DNA of 64,000 bases from UBA7803 sp041686955 (lineage in GTDB: Bacteria > Pseudomonadota > Gammaproteobacteria > Pseudomonadales > Azotimanducaceae): NCBI GenBank assembly GCA_041686955.1, contig JAWLCV010000003.1, forward strand, positions 31,879-95,878. The letters run 5' to 3'. Shown here piece by piece: positions 8,170 through 17,138 of this stretch. The notes below the pieces were generated by a model. It searched no databases. It worked only from the letters and a program-made list of their open reading frames with translations, and had not been told where the DNA came from. The position numbers were made by a program, and so were the translations under genes. Position 1 is the stretch's first letter, and every line of letters begins with the position of its first letter.

Positions 8170-9516
8170 CTAGTCGCCCACCCAGCGCGAAAGCAGATGC
8201 TGGAAGTGGCGGATCTTCGATTCCTGGTAACGGGCGAACACCACCTCGTCGTAAGGCGCCGCCATGAGGCCGCGCTGGACGTTGGGCAGGTTGAAGGAAT
8301 CCTGCTGGAACACCTTGGCCAGCATCCCCAGCTCCGGCGCGTCGGTCCAGTCCTGCTCCTCGGTGAGAAAATGCAGGGGCGCCGGGTCCGGCCGCTCACC
8401 CTTGAAGGGGCTCAGGAAGTAGCACTCCATGAGGGTCTTGTCGTGCCGATTCTCCCACGGCCGGAATCGATAGACGATGCGGTTGTAACCGCCCCACGGA
8501 TGGAAGTTGGGAAACAGCGTGTAGTAGATGCTGTCGGACACTTCCGCGTCGGAGACCGCGACCTCTTCCCCCACGATCTCCTGGATGGCGGCTCGGGCGC
8601 TGGCGGCCAGCAGGGCGCGAGCCCGCGCACCCTCCGGCACCTCCGCCACGGGCGGCTCGTCGAGCTTGCGCATGGTCACCGAGTCGAACATGTCCTGCTC
8701 GCTCGGCTGCCAGCGCAGGTGCGGGCTCGGCGTGCCGTTCGGCGATATCGCCCGGGAGAAATTGCCCCAGGCGTCGTACTGGGAATTCTCGTCACCCATC
8801 CCGGTGAGGATCTGCGGATGGGTGGTGATCACGTGGAAGGCCTCCATGAAGGCTTCCTGGCAGAGCTTCCAGTTGCAGCCGATCACCTTGCCCACGTGGG
8901 CTTCGATGTAGCGCTCCTCGGGTTTCCACACCGCGAAGTGCTCGGGCAGGTCACCGATGAAGTCCTCGAACGGCTCGGCGTTCATGTCCATGTTGATGAA
9001 CACCCAGCCGCCCCAGGTGGCCGTGCGTACCGGCACCAGCCCGAACTGGCTCTTGTCGATGTGGGGAAAGTCCCATTCGGACGTGACGCTGCGGCACGAT
9101 CCGTCGATGTTCCAACTGAAGCCGTGGAAGGGACAGATGAAGCTGGCGGCGTGGCCATCGTAGTCGCACAGCCGTCTTCCTCGATGCCGGCAGACGTTGT
9201 GGTGTGCCTTGATGCCCTCGCTGGTGCGCACCACCAGAATGGAAAAGTTGCCGATCTCGTAGACCACGTAGTCGCCGACCTTTGGAATCTCCTCCTCCCG
9301 ACAGGCCATCTGCCAGACCCGGGGCCAGAGCTTCTGCATTTCCAGGTCGTAGAACTCCTGGCTGGTGTATCGAGTTATCGGCACCGAAACCAGGGGCACG
9401 TCCAGGGGATTCTCCAGGGTCAGCGTCCTCGGCGGCGGCACCACGTCTTCCGCGATGAGCTCCTGATAGCTGATCCCAGCGGAGCGGTTGTTCAACTGCT
9501 TTGCAGTGCTGGCCAT
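8170..9516 (-). CDS. Rieske non-heme iron oxygenase, alpha subunit
   Basis: A 448-residue ring-hydroxylating-type oxygenase. The Rieske [2Fe-2S] ligands are C109-x-H111 and C128-x2-H131 (VCRHRG and ICPFHGF). The mononuclear iron site reads E225-A-F-H228-x4-H233, with Glu at the bridging position as in carnitine-oxygenase-like members rather than the Asp of naphthalene dioxygenase. No beta subunit or reductase is adjacent. It is close in sequence and layout to the oxygenase at 46115-47545, so the two are paralogs. It lies 30 bp downstream of a 70-residue gene in one operon, behind a promoter carrying the shared palindrome. Activity on a hydrophobic ring or side chain is likely, but the substrate is unknown. 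Confidence 0.93.
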   Translation of the reverse strand: MASTAKQLNNRSAGISYQELIAEDVVPPPRTLTLENPLDVPLVSVPITRYTSQEFYDLEMQKLWPRVWQMACREEEIPKVGDYVVYEIGNFSILVVRTSEGIKAHHNVCRHRGRRLCDYDGHAASFICPFHGFSWNIDGSCRSVTSEWDFPHIDKSQFGLVPVRTATWGGWVFINMDMNAEPFEDFIGDLPEHFAVWKPEERYIEAHVGKVIGCNWKLCQEAFMEAFHVITTHPQILTGMGDENSQYDAWGNFSRAISPNGTPSPHLRWQPSEQDMFDSVTMRKLDEPPVAEVPEGARARALLAASARAAIQEIVGEEVAVSDAEVSDSIYYTLFPNFHPWGGYNRIVYRFRPWENRHDKTLMECYFLSPFKGERPDPAPLHFLTEEQDWTDAPELGMLAKVFQQDSFNLPNVQRGLMAAPYDEVVFARYQESKIRHFQHLLSRWVGD

Positions 9517-9546
9517 GTAGTACCTCGTCCTGGGGTTGTCGGGTTG

Positions 9547-9759
9547 TCAGCCGCGGTGACGACGGGCGGCGGTCCCCTCGGGGAGCTGGGGACCTGCCAG
9601 CCAGAGCAGGAAGTGCGGGTCGGCCTGACGCAGCTCTCCGGAGCAGTAGCGGCCGTCGCAGTGAAACACCCCGCGCTTGCCGTTGTTGTCTACCTCGACG
9701 AGACCGTCGTCCCGCACGGTGTAGATGGCGCCGGATATGGGGTGCTTCAGTGCTGCCAT
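9547..9759 (-). CDS. Small 70-residue protein ahead of the Rieske gene
   Basis: A short frame whose start is set at the ATG giving MAALKHPISG, since the longer version would extend into the promoter. It has a compact beta-rich N-terminus (YTVRDDGLVEVDNNGKRGVF) and two cysteines in FHCDGRYCSG. I know no family. The 30-bp spacing to the Rieske gene and shared promoter suggest co-expression and perhaps a partner or regulator role. It is too short to be a ferredoxin and lacks a four-cysteine or C/H cluster motif. Confidence 0.6.
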   Translation of the reverse strand: MAALKHPISGAIYTVRDDGLVEVDNNGKRGVFHCDGRYCSGELRQADPHFLLWLAGPQLPEGTAARRHRG

Positions 9760-9785
9760 GGAGGGTCCTCGTTCGCTTCGAGTCA

Positions 9786-9827
9786 AATTAACCAGACCCG
9801 GCAATAACAGTCAACCTATCCGGTTTT
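9786..9827 (-). promoter_or_regulatory. Promoter with palindromic operator (Rieske operon)
   Basis: On the minus strand TTGACT (9809-9814) and TTAATT (9786-9791) are 17 bp apart, a good sigma-70-like pair 27 bp before the small gene's start. The -35 lies inside the 24-bp palindrome at 9804-9827 (ATAACAGTCA-N4-ATCCGGTTTT), one of nine copies in the window. Repressor control is inferred. Confidence 0.6.
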
Positions 9828-9852
9828 ATGCCGCGAGTCTGATAAGCCTCGG

Positions 9853-9902
9853 TTGACTTCTCCGGGGACGATACATTAAAAACCATCACGCTTGTCGGTT
9901 TG
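9853..9902 (+). promoter_or_regulatory. Promoter with palindromic operator (phosphotransferase operon)
   Basis: On the plus strand TTGACT (9853-9858) and TTAAAA (9876-9881) are 17 bp apart. The operator copy at 9879-9902 (AAAACCATCA-N4-TGTCGGTTTG) begins at the -10 box and covers the expected start of transcription. It mirrors the copy serving the opposite strand 75 bp away. Confidence 0.55.
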
Positions 9903-9906
9903 GAAG

Positions 9907-9984
9907 AGCGTTCGGCGTTCGGCTCTCGGCAGGAGCCACATCGCCAGATTCCAGCGACATTCGTCTTGCTGATCGCTGATCGCT
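9907..9984. repeat. Inverted arrays of AGCG-type heptamers
   Basis: Left array: AGCGTTC, GGCGTTC, GGCTCTC (9907-9927). Right array, read on the other strand: two AGCGATC units then AGCAAGA (9964-9984). Together they form an imperfect inverted repeat in the leader of the phosphotransferase gene. A similar array lies at 28784-28873. It may be a dispersed REP-like element. Confidence 0.45.
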
Positions 9985-10050
9985 ACTGGAGGGAAAATTC
10001 ATGGCAGTAATCGGCGCTTTCGGTGTCACCCCCCGCGTGACCGCTTCCAG

Positions 10051-11091
10051 ATGACCTTCCCCACCGGACCCGATGCGATCACCACGGTGTGGCTGAGCGA
10101 GGCGCTGGGGCACCCGGTGAGCGACTTTCGCGTGGAGCCGCTGGGGGCGGGCTCCGGCATCATCGGTCTGGTCACCCGAGTGCATCTGTCGGCCTCACAG
10201 GGCCCCTCCTCCATCATCGCCAAGTTTCCATCCCCGGTGCCCGACAACCGGGCCGTGGCTCAGGCCTACGACATGTACGGCCGGGAGGTGGCGTTCTACC
10301 GGTCCGTGGCACCCGGAATCTCCCTGCGCGTTCCCGCCTGCCATCACGCCGAGTTGGATTCACAGAGCGGGAACTTCGTGCTGCTGCTGGAGGATCTGGG
10401 GGCCCTGCGCGTGGGTGACCAGGTGGCCGGGTGCAGCGCCGCGGACGCGCGGCTGGTGGTGGAAGGCATCGCCCGCCTCCATGCCAGCACCTGGGGAGCC
10501 CGGCCGACCACGGACCTGATCTGCCACGACAACCCCGCGCAGCGAGACGGGATGATCGCCGGTTTTCGCATGGGCTGGCCCACCGTGCAGGCGCGCTTCG
10601 CCGACCTGATCCCTGCCGACGGTGCCTGGCTGGAGAGCGCGGTGCCCGCGGCCGTGCCCCGTCTGCTCGAGGAGATGTGCTCTGTCCCCATGTGCGTCTG
10701 TCACGCCGACGTGCGGCTGGACAACGTCATGTTCGACGACGGCGGCATCGCTCTGGTGGACTGGCAATCCGTGTGCGTATCGGCGCCGGAGCAGGACCTG
10801 GCCTACTTCGTCACCCAGAGCCTCGCGGACGAGGTGCGCGGCGCCGAGGACTGGATCGGGCTGTATCACCAGGCGCTGCAACGGGAGGGCGTCGACTACG
10901 ACCTGGACGCGTGCCGCCGCCGCTACCGCATCAGCGCCCTCTACCTGCTCTGCTACGCTGTGACCATCGCCGGAACCCTGGACATGGGCAACGAGCGGGG
11001 TCTGAACCTGGCTCGCACCCTGTTGGGAAACTCGTTGCGCTCGCTTGTCGAGCTCGACGCCTTCGATCTGCTGGAACGGGAAACGGCATGA
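10051..11091 (+). CDS. Phosphotransferase-fold protein (APH/EcKinase-like)
   Basis: A 346-residue protein of the aminoglycoside-phosphotransferase/ecdysteroid-kinase-like fold. It has the nucleotide-lysine region IIAKFPSP, the catalytic loop CHADVRLDN (HxDxxxxN) near residue 222 and the metal-binding LVDWQ. All catalytic positions look intact, so a small-molecule kinase is expected. In catabolic clusters such proteins are often annotated only as phosphotransferase family and the substrate is unknown. Its stop overlaps the SDR start (ATGA), so the two are coupled. An operator-bearing promoter lies upstream at 9853-9902. Confidence 0.85.
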   Translation: MTFPTGPDAITTVWLSEALGHPVSDFRVEPLGAGSGIIGLVTRVHLSASQGPSSIIAKFPSPVPDNRAVAQAYDMYGREVAFYRSVAPGISLRVPACHHAELDSQSGNFVLLLEDLGALRVGDQVAGCSAADARLVVEGIARLHASTWGARPTTDLICHDNPAQRDGMIAGFRMGWPTVQARFADLIPADGAWLESAVPAAVPRLLEEMCSVPMCVCHADVRLDNVMFDDGGIALVDWQSVCVSAPEQDLAYFVTQSLADEVRGAEDWIGLYHQALQREGVDYDLDACRRRYRISALYLLCYAVTIAGTLDMGNERGLNLARTLLGNSLRSLVELDAFDLLERETA

Positions 11092-11870
11092 AGACATTGG
11101 AAAACCGCGTGGCCGTGGTCACAGGGGGCAGTCGCGGCATCGGCGCGGGCATCGTCCGGGCGTTCCTGCGGGAAGGCGCCCGGGTGGCCTTCGACGGCCG
11201 CGATCCGGCCAACGGGCAGGCCCTGGTGAACGAGCTCGGCGCGCCGGAAGGACTGTGGTTCTGCCCCGGGTCGGTCACCGACAGCGCCCACGTGCAGGCG
11301 TTGGTGAACGGCACCGTGGAGCGCTTCGGCGGGCTGGACATTCTGGTGAACAACGCCGGGGGCAGTGCCGCGCTGGCCCCCGTGGCCGATCTCGGCGAAG
11401 ACGCCTGGGAGCACGACCTGCGGCTGAACCTCACCTCCGTGTTTCTGGCTACCAAGGCCGCGCTGGCGCACATGCTGCCGGCCGGCTACGGCACCATCAT
11501 CAACATCTCGTCGGTGGAGGGAAAGGTGGCCACGCCTTCCATGCCCGCCTACGTGGCCTCCAAGCACGGCGTCAATGGCCTGACCAAAGCGGTGGCCGCG
11601 GAGGTGGGCCGAGCGGGGATCACCGTCAACGCCATCTGCCCGGGATTGATCCTCACGGACGCCGTGCTGGGCGGAGGCCCGGAGCTCGCCGCCAGTCTCG
11701 GCATGACATTCGAGCAGATGGTGGACGACGTGTTCAAGGCCAAGACCCTCACCGGCGAGCTGAACACCGTGGAGCAGGTGGCCGAAACGGCGGTGTTTCT
11801 GGCATCGGAGGCCGGGCGCGGCATCACCGGTGCCGCGCTGTCGGTGGATGCCGGCATCGCGCCCTATTGA
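11088..11870 (+). CDS. SDR family NAD(P)-dependent oxidoreductase
   Basis: A 260-residue classical short-chain dehydrogenase. The cofactor motif TGGSRGIG sits near residues 12-19, NNAGG near 87, the catalytic Ser in NISSVEG and the Tyr/Lys pair in YVASKHG. The end, GAALSVDAGIAPY, fits the SDR C-terminus. It probably oxidises or reduces an alcohol/ketone in the pathway. It starts inside the stop of the phosphotransferase gene. Its 3' end overlaps the convergent flavoprotein gene by 7 bp. Confidence 0.92.
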   Translation: MKTLENRVAVVTGGSRGIGAGIVRAFLREGARVAFDGRDPANGQALVNELGAPEGLWFCPGSVTDSAHVQALVNGTVERFGGLDILVNNAGGSAALAPVADLGEDAWEHDLRLNLTSVFLATKAALAHMLPAGYGTIINISSVEGKVATPSMPAYVASKHGVNGLTKAVAAEVGRAGITVNAICPGLILTDAVLGGGPELAASLGMTFEQMVDDVFKAKTLTGELNTVEQVAETAVFLASEAGRGITGAALSVDAGIAPY

Positions 11871-13279
11871 GCCCAGGCGGCAGCCGCTTGCCGGCCCGCG
11901 ATGCGGCCGAAGACGATGGCGTTGGCGATGGAGTTGCCGCCGCCCACGTAACGCTCGCCGAGGACGCCGCCGGTGGTCTCCCCCGCGGCGAACAGCCCGT
12001 GGATGACCCGGTCGCGACCATCGAGAACCCGGGTGGCGGCGTCGATGCGCAACCCCGTGGAGGTCAGGCAGACGATGGCGGGCTTGATCTCCACTGCATG
12101 GAACGGCGGTGTCGACACCGGCTTCATCAGGGTGCCGTCCTTGAAGAACATGGTATCCACGCCGGCGGCGGCGTCGGCGTTGTAGCGGCTGAAGGTGGCT
12201 TCAAGGGACCCGGGACGAATGCCGCAGCGAGCCTCCAGCTCGGCCAGGGTGGCGCCCTGCACCACCCGACCCGCCGTGATCTGGGCGTCCAGGGTCTCGG
12301 TCACCCAGTTGAGCGAAATGGCGCCGGCGGCGAAGGCGTCGGCGTAACGTGCGTCCGGCCGGGCTTCCGCGCGGGCGACGTCGTCGAACACCGCAAAGCA
12401 GGAACCGCCCGTCTGTGCCTTCACCACCCCCGACATCACCGCGTACTCCACCGTCTCCTTGACGAAGCGCCGCCCTTCCCGATTGACGTACACGAGCCAG
12501 CCGGGCACGTACACCTCGAGCTCCTTTTTGAAGTTGGGGGTGGTCAGCAGCAATCCCCGGTCGTGGCCCACCACGTCCGCGCCCGCCGCCTGACCCAGGG
12601 CCAGGCCGTCCCCCCGGCAGTTGGGGTTGCCGATGTACCAGACCCAGTCGCCGTACGCGGCGGCCTCCGGATACAGCGTGTTCAGCAGCAGCGGGTTGGC
12701 GCCGAAGCCGCCGGTGGCGATGACCACGGCGGCGCTCCGCACCGGCTCGCCGTCCACCACCACCCCGCTCACCCGTCCGCTGCCCGGCTCCACGATGAGC
12801 TCCTCTACCCGCGTTTCCAGCGCCACGTCGATGGGGCGGCGGCTCACCTCACGATCCAGAGCGTCGGCGATGGCGGCCCCCATGCCGGTGGCCGCGTGCC
12901 CCCGGGGCACCGTCTCGACCCCCGAGCAGTAAAGCGCCTGGGGGGAAAACTCCACTCCCAGGCCGATCAGCCACTCGAGCCCGGGAGCGGCGTGATCGCA
13001 GAGCGTGCGGGCCAGAAACGCCTCCACCCGGTACTGATTGAGGGTCATGTAGTAGTGGAACATGGCGTCGGCGCCGTCGCCCTCGATGCCCGCCGACCGC
13101 TGCACGCTGGTGCCGGCGGCATAGTAGACGCCCCCGGACAACGCCGTGGAGCCGCCGAGCCGCCGGTCCGCCTCCAGGAGGGCCACCCTGGCGCCGGCAT
13201 CGCACGCCTCGATGGCGGCGCACATTCCGGCGCCGCCGCCACCCACCACGATGACGTCGTAACTTCCTGGGTTCTCCAT
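11864..13279 (-). CDS. FAD-dependent oxidoreductase, fumarate reductase-like
   Basis: A 471-residue soluble flavoprotein with the dinucleotide-binding motif VVGGGGAGMCAA at the N-terminus, LGGSTALSGG after it, and a C-terminal FAAGETTGGVLGERYVGGG followed by NSIANAIVFGRIAG. This pattern fits the fumarate reductase/urocanate reductase/3-ketosteroid-dehydrogenase superfamily, closest to the first two by the FGRIAG ending. It would add or remove hydrogens at a C=C bond next to a carbonyl. The ATG at 13279 follows an AGGAG site. The gene is divergent from the MFS transporter 37 bp away. Confidence 0.85.
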   Translation of the reverse strand: MENPGSYDVIVVGGGGAGMCAAIEACDAGARVALLEADRRLGGSTALSGGVYYAAGTSVQRSAGIEGDGADAMFHYYMTLNQYRVEAFLARTLCDHAAPGLEWLIGLGVEFSPQALYCSGVETVPRGHAATGMGAAIADALDREVSRRPIDVALETRVEELIVEPGSGRVSGVVVDGEPVRSAAVVIATGGFGANPLLLNTLYPEAAAYGDWVWYIGNPNCRGDGLALGQAAGADVVGHDRGLLLTTPNFKKELEVYVPGWLVYVNREGRRFVKETVEYAVMSGVVKAQTGGSCFAVFDDVARAEARPDARYADAFAAGAISLNWVTETLDAQITAGRVVQGATLAELEARCGIRPGSLEATFSRYNADAAAGVDTMFFKDGTLMKPVSTPPFHAVEIKPAIVCLTSTGLRIDAATRVLDGRDRVIHGLFAAGETTGGVLGERYVGGGNSIANAIVFGRIAGRQAAAAWAQ

Positions 13280-13316
13280 CCGACTCTCCTCCTCGTCAAG
13301 CCTGCAGGCGCCGTAG

Positions 13317-14741
13317 ATGAATGATTCGATCGGTCCGTCGACCTCGGCGAAACTCCGTGAGCACCGCTTGCCGCTGACCCGGCTGCTGGCCCTGGCGTTT
13401 CCCGCCATGCCGCTCTCGGCCATGGGTCTGCCGCTGGCCATCTTCGCTCCGCCCTTCTACGCCGGTCTTTTTCAACAGAACGGGCTGAGCCCGGCGGCGG
13501 CCCTCGCCGCGGTGGGGACGGCGTTCATGGTGGTGCGGATGTTCGACCTGGTCACCGATCCCCTGATGGGCGTGGTGGGGGATCGCTTCGAGAGCCGCTG
13601 GGGCCGGCGCCGGCACTGGTGCGTACTCTCCACGCCGGTGATCATGCTGGGGGTGGTGCTGGTGTTCGTGGTGCCCTACCCGGCGCTGGCGACTCCAGCC
13701 TACCTGGTGGCGTCCATGCTGGTGTTCTACGTAGGCTCCACCATGTACACCATCTCCCACTACGCCTGGGGCGCCGAGATGTCCGGCGACTATCACGAGC
13801 GCTCCCGCATCACCGGATTCATTCAGATCGCCTCCCTGGTGGGCAGCCTCACGGTGCTGGTTCCCCCCGCCTACATGGAGTACGTGCTCGGGGAGCCCGC
13901 CGGCGGACGCATGGCGGTGATGGCCTTCGGTGCCTACGTGCTCGTCCTGCTGCCGCTGGCGACGCTGGTGGCGGTGACCCTGGTGCCGGAGCGCCGCACC
14001 GCTCCCGCTCCGGAGATCCCCTTTGCGGCCGGCGTCAAGCTGGTGCTGAAGAACCGGCACATGCGCCGCATCCTGCTGGCGGACCTCATGGTCGGCATTC
14101 CCGGTCCCGTGATGGCGTCGGTGTTCATCTTCTTCCTGCGCGACGTGGTGGGCGGCGAGGCGTGGAACTCCATCATCCTGATCCTGTTCTACGGCCTCAC
14201 GGTCACCGGGGTCCCGGTGTGGATGTGGGCGTCGCGGCGGCTGGGCAAGCACCGGGCGTTCGCCGTCTCCTGCATCAGCCATATGGTCCTCATCGCTGGG
14301 TTCCTGGTGCTGGACCGGGGCGACACCCTGGGATTCGCCCTGCTGGTCTGGGCGTCGGGCTTCGCCTTCGCCGGACAGCCCATGCTGCTGCGCTCCATGG
14401 CGGCCGACGTGGTGGATTCCGACAACGTGGAGAGCGGGGGGCAGCGGACCGGTCTCTACTTCTCCCTCATCACCATGACGCAGAAGGTGGGCGGCGCCGT
14501 CGCCATAGGCATCGCCTACCCGCTGCTGGGCTGGCTGGGTTTCACTCCGGGTGCCGCGTCTCAGAGCGAGCAGGCGGTGGACGCCGTGCGCTACATCTAC
14601 ACGTTCCTGCCCGCCACCGCCCTGGTGGTGGCCATCACCGTCATGTGGGGATTCCGCCTCACTCTGGAGGAGCAGCGGCGCCTGCGCGCACTGCTGGCCC
14701 AGCGGGACGCACCGGCGGCGACCACCGACGTCGACCCGTAG
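13317..14741 (+). CDS. MFS transporter, GPH sugar/cation symporter type
   Basis: A 474-residue polytopic membrane protein with about 12 hydrophobic segments. The signature DLVTDPLMGVVGDRFESRWG followed by RRR in the loop after the second segment is typical of the glycoside-pentoside-hexuronide:cation (MFS_2) family. Despite that name, members near catabolic genes often move other solutes, so inner-membrane import of a pathway substrate or intermediate is a reasonable guess. It is divergent from the flavoprotein gene and convergent with the acyl-CoA dehydrogenase. Confidence 0.88.
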   Translation: MNDSIGPSTSAKLREHRLPLTRLLALAFPAMPLSAMGLPLAIFAPPFYAGLFQQNGLSPAAALAAVGTAFMVVRMFDLVTDPLMGVVGDRFESRWGRRRHWCVLSTPVIMLGVVLVFVVPYPALATPAYLVASMLVFYVGSTMYTISHYAWGAEMSGDYHERSRITGFIQIASLVGSLTVLVPPAYMEYVLGEPAGGRMAVMAFGAYVLVLLPLATLVAVTLVPERRTAPAPEIPFAAGVKLVLKNRHMRRILLADLMVGIPGPVMASVFIFFLRDVVGGEAWNSIILILFYGLTVTGVPVWMWASRRLGKHRAFAVSCISHMVLIAGFLVLDRGDTLGFALLVWASGFAFAGQPMLLRSMAADVVDSDNVESGGQRTGLYFSLITMTQKVGGAVAIGIAYPLLGWLGFTPGAASQSEQAVDAVRYIYTFLPATALVVAITVMWGFRLTLEEQRRLRALLAQRDAPAATTDVDP

Positions 14742-14769
14742 CTGCCCGTCCAAGGCGCTCCCTCCCCGG

Positions 14770-15972
14770 CTACAAGCCCAGCACGACCTTGGCGATGATG
14801 TTCTTCTGCACCTCCTGAGAGCCGCCGAAGATGGACGCGGCCCTGGAGTTCAGGTACCGGGCCGTGGCGGTCTCCGCGTAACCGGGGCCCACCCAGGGCT
14901 CGTCGTGGCCGTTCAGCGATATGAAGTTGGCGTGCGGCAGCGCGTAGTGCTGCACCGCTTCCAGTCGCAGGGTGTTGATCTCCTGCTCGATGGCCACGGA
15001 AGTGTTCTTGGCCAGCGACGAGCCCGGGCCCGGGGACTCGCCGCGGGACATGCGGGCCAGATTCGCCAGCTCCGCGAACTCCAGGGCCCCCAGCCGGATC
15101 TCCACCGCCGAAACGCGGCCGCGGAACCCGGGGTCCTCCCACAGCGCCCGGCCCTCCGCCGGCTCCTGTTCCGCCACTGCCTTCAGCTCGTCCAGGGCCA
15201 CCTTCAGGCGCGGCGCGGCACCGCCGCCGCCCCGCTCGAACTCCAGGAGGTATTTGGCCACGGTCCAGCCTTCGTTCTCGGGCCCTACCCGGTTGGACTG
15301 GGGCACGCGGACGTCATCGAAGAACACCTGATTCACCTCGTGGTCCCCGGCCAGGGTGATGATGGGTTCCACGGTGATCCCGGGGGTGCTCATGGGGATC
15401 AGCAGAAACGTGATGCCCGCCTGGGGCTTTCCCGAGTTGTCGGTGCGCACCAGGCAAAAGATGTGATCCGCGAACTGGGCGTGCGTGGTCCAGATCTTCG
15501 TGCCGTTGACGACGTAGTCGTCACCGTCCTTCACCGCCGCCGTCTTCAGGCTCGACAGATCCGAGCCGGCACCGGGCTCGGAGTAGCCCTGGCACCAGTA
15601 GTGCTCGCCGGAGAGGATCCTCGGCAGGTAATGGTCCTTCTGCTCCGGAGTGCCGTACCTGAACAGCACCGGCGCCAGCATGCGCAGCCCGAGAGGAATC
15701 AGGCCCGGCGCGTGGGCCTTGGCGCACTCCTCGCTGAATATGTACTTCTGGGTCAACGACCAGTCGACGCCGCCGTACTCCACGGGCCACGCGGGCACGG
15801 CCCAGCCTTTCTCCACCAGGATCCGCTGCCAGCGCATGGCCAGATCCTTGTCGGCGAACACCGTGGTGGTGCGTGCCACCACCTCCCGCATCTCCGGGGT
15901 CAGATGGGTGTCGAGAAACGACCTCACCTCCTCCCGGAAGGCTTCGTCCTGCTTGCTGAATTCCAGATCCAC
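14770..15972 (-). CDS. Acyl-CoA dehydrogenase
   Basis: A 400-residue flavoenzyme of usual family length. FAD-binding YSEPGAGSDLSSLKTAA and C-terminal SIFGGSQEVQKNIIAKVVLG are clear. The GTG start giving VDLEFSKQDEAF is preferred because it follows AGGAGG by 4 nt. It introduces an alpha,beta double bond in an acyl-CoA, passing electrons to ETF. No ETF gene is in the window. It resembles the large-subunit type used in pimeloyl-CoA or steroid side-chain degradation. It is divergent from the zinc dehydrogenase, with the operator at 16030-16053 between them. Confidence 0.92.
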   Translation of the reverse strand: MDLEFSKQDEAFREEVRSFLDTHLTPEMREVVARTTTVFADKDLAMRWQRILVEKGWAVPAWPVEYGGVDWSLTQKYIFSEECAKAHAPGLIPLGLRMLAPVLFRYGTPEQKDHYLPRILSGEHYWCQGYSEPGAGSDLSSLKTAAVKDGDDYVVNGTKIWTTHAQFADHIFCLVRTDNSGKPQAGITFLLIPMSTPGITVEPIITLAGDHEVNQVFFDDVRVPQSNRVGPENEGWTVAKYLLEFERGGGGAAPRLKVALDELKAVAEQEPAEGRALWEDPGFRGRVSAVEIRLGALEFAELANLARMSRGESPGPGSSLAKNTSVAIEQEINTLRLEAVQHYALPHANFISLNGHDEPWVGPGYAETATARYLNSRAASIFGGSQEVQKNIIAKVVLGL

Positions 15973-16029
15973 CGATCCTCCTGACGCCGATCCCATCGAG
16001 TGATAAGGTTTCGCTGCAGACAATACCGC

Positions 16030-16053
16030 AAAACCGTCATATTGTACGGTTTT
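16030..16053. promoter_or_regulatory. Palindromic operator, best-conserved copy
   Basis: AAAACCGTCA-N4-GTACGGTTTT: the outer 8 bp on each side are perfect complements. It lies between the divergent acyl-CoA dehydrogenase and zinc dehydrogenase genes and ends 15 bp before the latter's ATG, so binding could block both. Confidence 0.7.
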
Positions 16054-16068
16054 GGAGGTGAAGTGACG

Positions 16069-17100
16069 ATGCAAGCAGGGCTTGTCACCGGCCGGCGCCG
16101 GATCGAGCTGAGAGAGTTTCCGGAACCGGAGCCCACGCCCGGCAAGGCCGTGGTGCAGATCGCCTATTGCGGCATCTGCGGCACCGACGTGCACGCGTAC
16201 CAGTCCGGCGCGCCGTACAACCCGGCCATCTGCGGGCACGAATGGTGCGGCACGGTCAGTGCCGTCGCCGCCGGGCTCGACGTCAGGGAAGGCGACCGGG
16301 TGGCCATCGGCATCGCCGGGCCCTGTGGCCGCTGCGCGACCTGCCAGCGCGGTGACCCGGCGCACTGCGAAGCGGCCTTCGCGGGGCTGGTGGGCGCCGG
16401 CCCGCTGGCCGCGCCTCATGGCGGTTTCGCGTCCGCCATCGCCATCGATGCAGCCCGGCTCTACGGGGTCGCGAGCGGGATCGACGACGTTCGCGCCGCC
16501 ATGCTCGAGCCCGCCACCATCGCCCTGCACGCGGTGCGGCGCACGCCGCTCCGACTCGGCGACTCCGTGGTGGTCATCGGCGCGGGTCCCATCGGGCTTC
16601 TCGTGCTGCAGTGCGCGCGCGCCGCCGGAGCCGGCTGCGTGGTGCTCGTGGAGCCGCAGCCGGCGCGGCGCGCCCTGGGGGAGACCCTGGGGGCCGACCT
16701 CGCCCTGGACCCCACGGTGGACGACGTCGCCGAGCGGCTCAGGGCGCTCACCGGCCAGTCGGGTGCCGATACCGTGTTCGAGTGCGCCGGCGTCCCGGCC
16801 ACCGTTCAAACCGCCGTGGCGCTCGCCCGACGCGGTGGCGTGGTTTCCCTGGTGGGGGTGCCGAACGCGCCGGCGCAGATCGATGCAGCCGGGTGGCTCG
16901 TCAAGGAAGTTCGGCTCACCGCGTCCCTCGGCTACACCCGCGACGAGTTCGCGCTGACTCAGGGACTGGTGCTCGACGGCCGGCTCGATCTGCCGCCGCT
17001 GCACACCTCCACCGTGGGGCTCGCCGACGTTGCCGCGGCCTTCGATGCCCTGTGCGACTCGCCGGCCGAGGTCAAGATCCTGGTGGATCCCAACCGATGA
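16069..17100 (+). CDS. Zinc-dependent alcohol dehydrogenase (MDR)
   Basis: A 343-residue medium-chain dehydrogenase. Catalytic-zinc ligands are in YCGICGTD and CGHEWCG. The structural-zinc lobe has four cysteines in GPCGRCATCQRGDPAHCE. The Rossmann motif is VIGAGPIG near residue 170. The sequence is closest in feel to threonine/sorbitol/butanediol dehydrogenase-type enzymes that oxidise secondary alcohols. The ATG follows TTGGAGG by about 10 nt. An in-frame GTG 6 nt earlier is possible. It begins a plus-strand run with the TIM-barrel and TPR genes. Confidence 0.9.
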   Translation: MQAGLVTGRRRIELREFPEPEPTPGKAVVQIAYCGICGTDVHAYQSGAPYNPAICGHEWCGTVSAVAAGLDVREGDRVAIGIAGPCGRCATCQRGDPAHCEAAFAGLVGAGPLAAPHGGFASAIAIDAARLYGVASGIDDVRAAMLEPATIALHAVRRTPLRLGDSVVVIGAGPIGLLVLQCARAAGAGCVVLVEPQPARRALGETLGADLALDPTVDDVAERLRALTGQSGADTVFECAGVPATVQTAVALARRGGVVSLVGVPNAPAQIDAAGWLVKEVRLTASLGYTRDEFALTQGLVLDGRLDLPPLHTSTVGLADVAAAFDALCDSPAEVKILVDPNR

Positions 17101-17138
17101 TTCCGGGCGCCGACTCACCGGAACCGTAGGCCGTCGTC

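Noticed and set aside
5009..8173. Very long plus-strand frame running through the N gap
   Set aside because: Arg/Pro/Gly-rich translation typical of a wrong frame in GC-rich DNA, and it is only open because N codons are treated as sense.
9547..9759. Small ferredoxin for the Rieske oxygenase
   Set aside because: Only two cysteines and no C-x2-C or Rieske C/H spacing.
11864..13279. 3-ketosteroid 1-dehydrogenase assignment
   Set aside because: The superfamily fits, but the C-terminal FGRIAG pattern is closer to fumarate/urocanate reductase, and I could not confirm KstD catalytic tyrosines.
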